DNA of 64,000 nucleotides from Lagopus muta (lineage: Eukaryota; Chordata; Aves; Galliformes; Phasianidae), in NCBI RefSeq assembly GCF_023343835.1, contig NC_064439.1, forward strand, positions 32,314,508 to 32,378,507, read 5' to 3'. Each line of letters begins with the position of its first letter. Position 1 is the first letter of the stretch. Below, one piece after another: positions 60,601 to 64,000 of this stretch. The translations under genes were made by a program, and so were the position numbers. Below the pieces are notes generated by a model. It did no database searches and had not been told where the DNA came from. It was given only the letters and a program-made list of their open reading frames with translations.

Positions 60601-63600
60601 TGTAGCTAGCATGAATACCATCACCACTATATGTATCCAGTAGTACAGTATTTCCCTGCAGAATTAGGAAAACTATGTGCATTATACCAGAAATTGTATT
60701 ACTGGCTTCAGGTACTGGATATTATTACAAGTTTCAAGGCACTTTCCACAGTAAGATTTATGGTAAAAGTTGTTTCTAACTTTGCCAAACTAACTGCTTG
60801 GTCTAAAATTTTACATGCTGGCTGTCTGCCCCAGAGCTGGCTTTTGTTTGGTTTGGTTTTTGTTTTTAATTTCAGCCAAAATCCTTCTCTACGAAACAGA
60901 TCAGAAAACATTTAGTTTTGTTGGTTTGCCAAGAGAGCATTCTGGCAGTCTCTACTCCAACGTGAGCTTCACAGTAGGAATTTAAAATTTGATCAGTGGT
61001 TGCAGGAGAGGAGAAATGGACCCCAAGAAGCCTGAGTTAGCCTTGAGCAGAAACACAGAAGTAGCTCGAAAGTTTTTACATGCTTAACAAAGACTTTATG
61101 ATTTCGGAAGCTAAAAATGGTCTGTCTCGCTAGACATATTCCATTCCTTATGGTTCCTAACATTTATATGTGCATCTACCATATTAAGAAAGCAAATAGT
61201 TATGCTTCCTGCAAGCAAACACATTGATAGAAACTGCTGCACCAGGCTGGGCTGGACACTAGAAGGATGCATCTATTAGAAATCCTCAGCAATCCGGCTA
61301 CCAGACAGCTCTCCTAGTCAAATACAGAGGAGACTTAACCAGACCTCTCCTACCATTCTTTGTCTCATTCATTGTAAAACTGACAAGCAAACAAGGATCC
61401 TATCAGCAAAAGGATCCCTGTAGTCTCAAATTCACTATGGACTGGGTCCACCCTTTGTGTTATGTGAGGCAGGAATGCTGTAGGAAAAAAAACACCTCTA
61501 TGTGATCTTGCAGTCAAAGGTTGAGCCACACACCTCTAACAGTGGTTCCACATTTGTGCATTTTCCAGCACTCATGCGGTTGACTTGGTAATTTTAATAG
61601 TTTTTATTGCAGATAGTTTTGTGTCAGATCTCAAGGAATGAATGGAATCAACAGCTTTATCAAATGAGAGAAGGACAACTATTAAAAAGCAGGATTGCTC
61701 CTGGTAGTCTTCAACTCGTACATTAACAAGCCCCTAAGCTCTGAATAACCTGGGACGTCATAGTCTTTGAAGCAAACTGAAAGGATGCCAGATCAACCTG
61801 TAGTTTAATGACTTCATATAATGTTACTAACAGGTTAAAATGTAACGTTCAAGTTATCGAAGTCACTGAATTGAGCTAATTCAAACACAAAATTTTCTTA
61901 CCTGAATGCGCACATATAAAGGGATCTGTCACAGAACCAAAACTGGAATGTAAATGCATAATTGACCTGATTGAGCTTAGAACCTGTGAGTCAGTATGGA
62001 TGTGAACACTTACATTTACAAATTTAAGTTTATAATACACCTAATAAGTAATACACCTGTATTTTGCCAGAAGCAGTGAACAGTTAAGGTAATACGTAGG
62101 CAAATATACTACTGTATGCATCACACAGTCAAGAGTTCCTCAAAAGCCTGTTACTGAAAGATAATTTGTAAAAACCCAAGCAAATAAAAATATAAGACCA
62201 CTTTGTACCTTTTTAGTGAATTGTGTGTGTGCAAGATTGCATCAAAACTAAAAGCAAATAACCATAGAGCAAGTATTTACCAGCATAGATTTTTATTTCT
62301 TCTCAAAATAATGGGGTTTAGGTTTATATTACTGCAGTAGTTGCCTAAAGCAAATGCACACTTGGTTAGAACTTCTGGAAAGTGCTGTTTTTGAGCTCTG
62401 AAAATGTGTGACAGAAAACGTGTGACAGAATACAAGAAAATATAAAACTGGGTTAGCAAAATACAGTAAGAGTTTTACAGCAGAGACACGCATACCATGT
62501 TATTTTAACTAAGTCTACCAGGCAAACATGCTGTAACAGCTCTCCACTTAGTAACATGTGCCTATAAACTTAATCTGCAACCTGAACCCCAGGTAAAATT
62601 CACTACATATCAATCCAAAGCTAGTAGGTCCAAGGAAAAAATAATAAAATCCATCTCAAGCTGTGTTTCTTCATTGAAAAAGAAATCTTCCCTTTTTCCA
62701 TACAGTATTCACTTTCAATTTTGATAGATCACTATATATCATTAAATCACTATATAACTTTACTCTTCAAGATTCACCTAAGTTTGCGGTTGTAACGTAA
62801 ATTATTTTATATGCAATTAAGTGTTTAATAAAAAAAAATATTCATTTATTTATTGCATCCAGTGAAAAAACTTTTGATGGTTCTTATAAAACGAAATCAC
62901 TGTCTGGCTGGTTGCCAAACAACCCCTTCCTCTGGCTCACTCTTTCAAGAACTGATGAAGTCCCAGAGTTTGCTGTGATTTAGACAACCAAAGATTATTA
63001 GTCTGTATGAGATCAGAATGCACAGTATTTCATTAAACCCATATATTTCTCAAATGAGCTGTAAGGATAAAAAAATGTGGTTTACTATTGTGTCCATTGC
63101 CAAAGGACAGCTCACAAGCTTTCCTCCTCACGTAAAAACTGGAACACAGCTGAGAAGTCTTTCAGGGCATAGCCTTTTGCACACATCATCCTGTAGATCT
63201 GATGTGCCTGGGATCCCAAAGGAACTGGAGTCTTTGTGTTGGTGGCAGAAATCTGGGCCAGACCAAGATCCTGAGAAGAAGGAGAGAGAGAAAGAAGGGC
63301 AGGAAAACAGTCAACAAAAAAATGACAAGATTATCAATAGCCATGTATGTACAATATGTTAAATGACTTTCATTGTTAAGAGAAGTCTACTGTATAAGAT
63401 TTAAGTCCTGGAAGAAAGAAGTCTTTGTTTAGTTTTTAATTTTGAAAACAATAACTCAATGTTATTCAACAGGAAAACAAAACAAAACCCAACCCAAAAA
63501 CCCAGCTCACACACAGCTCTACAAGGAAGACAACTTCCTTCAGGACAGAGGGAATTTTCTTGATCACTATGCAACCTGATAGCAAGGCTCAGACTTTTTT

Positions 63601-64000
63601 TTCCTCCACTTTACTACACTATCTCCAAAACTAAAATTCTTCTGGATATTCACTTAACTATTTCACATACGTTTCATACTGGTTGAGTGAGACATTTTTT
63701 TTTGCTAAAAACAGGTTAAAAACAAAGCTGGAGGTATTTGAACAGCAACAAAATTGAAGCCTCTCATTTTACCTACATTTACTGTAATGTGACCATGCAA
63801 TTAATGAAAGAATGATGAAGGGAAATAGAGACTAATTCGATTGCATTTTTAAACACTAAGTTTGGGGCAAAAAATGAGGTTGTCAAGAAGAATAATTTGA
63901 AATCGTATCCTCCCAGAGCATTTGGTCAACTATATCTACAATCCAAAATAAACAGGAGAAAAATGAAAGGCAAGTACCAGCACAATGACTAACTAAAGTT
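57673..64000. other. Unique noncoding DNA to the window end
   Basis: No gene, CR1 or LTR recognised over the last 6 kb. An imperfect duplication 'aatgtgtgacagaaaacgtg' lies at about 62403-62428. A purine-rich patch spans 63270-63310 and an A-rich 'aaaacaaaacaaaaccc' run lies at about 63474-63490. The block at 60230-60480 is dense in TAATT cores and could be a conserved element. Frames at 59600-59959 + (119 codons) and 63018-63362 + (114 codons) are unassigned. Confidence 0.45.

Noticed and set aside
1-64000. CRISPR array, prokaryotic operon, phage or integron-like system
   Set aside because: No regularly spaced direct repeats, no long densely packed open frames, and abundant avian retroelements show this is vertebrate DNA.

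Overview
The window looks like vertebrate nuclear DNA from a bird, possibly a galliform. The case rests on repeats. At least fourteen fragments of the CR1 non-LTR retrotransposon are scattered through it on both strands. Several end in the avian CR1 3' signature, tandem copies of an ATTCTATG-like octamer. There is also a fragment of a typical avian ERVL-type LTR. The remaining sequence is A+T-rich by eye, CpG-poor and low in simple repeats. Species and chromosome cannot be read from the sequence.

I find no convincing protein-coding gene, rRNA, tRNA, CRISPR array or bacterial-type operon. Open reading frames reach 150 codons at most. Nearly all are unrelated to any family I recognise, overlap other frames and lack exon context. 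The only recognisable coding sequence is decayed CR1 ORF2: a broken endonuclease domain at 36172-36990, and C-terminal ORF2 pieces in other copies. The window is best read as intergenic or deep intronic DNA of a gene-poor region; one or more very short exons could be missed by eye.

Layout. 1-9.8 kb: unique DNA with two plus-strand CR1 fragments (3.9 and 4.9-5.4 kb). 9.8-21.1 kb: five CR1 fragments, a GATA/GACA-type simple repeat (13.4 kb) and the ERVL LTR fragment (17.7 kb). 21.1-27 kb: the most feature-dense part. It holds a 32-base A run, two palindromic bZIP-type sites, a MIR-like ancient SINE, a homeodomain/octamer-rich block that looks like a conserved enhancer (24.3-24.7 kb), a (TA)12 repeat, a minus-strand candidate promoter/first exon (25.8-26.0 kb) and a long CR1 fragment. 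27-35.8 kb: unique DNA. 35.8-37.4 kb: a composite CR1 locus in which the endonuclease domain is joined directly to the ORF2 C-terminus, with the reverse transcriptase missing. 37.4-48 kb: unique DNA with one very old interspersed repeat at 43.6-43.9 kb. 48-64 kb: four more CR1 3' fragments in unique DNA.

There is no gene system here whose parts work together. The window's content is a fossil record of retrotransposition plus several candidate cis-regulatory blocks. All family assignments were made by eye from recall of consensus features, and boundaries are good to roughly 10-30 bases.
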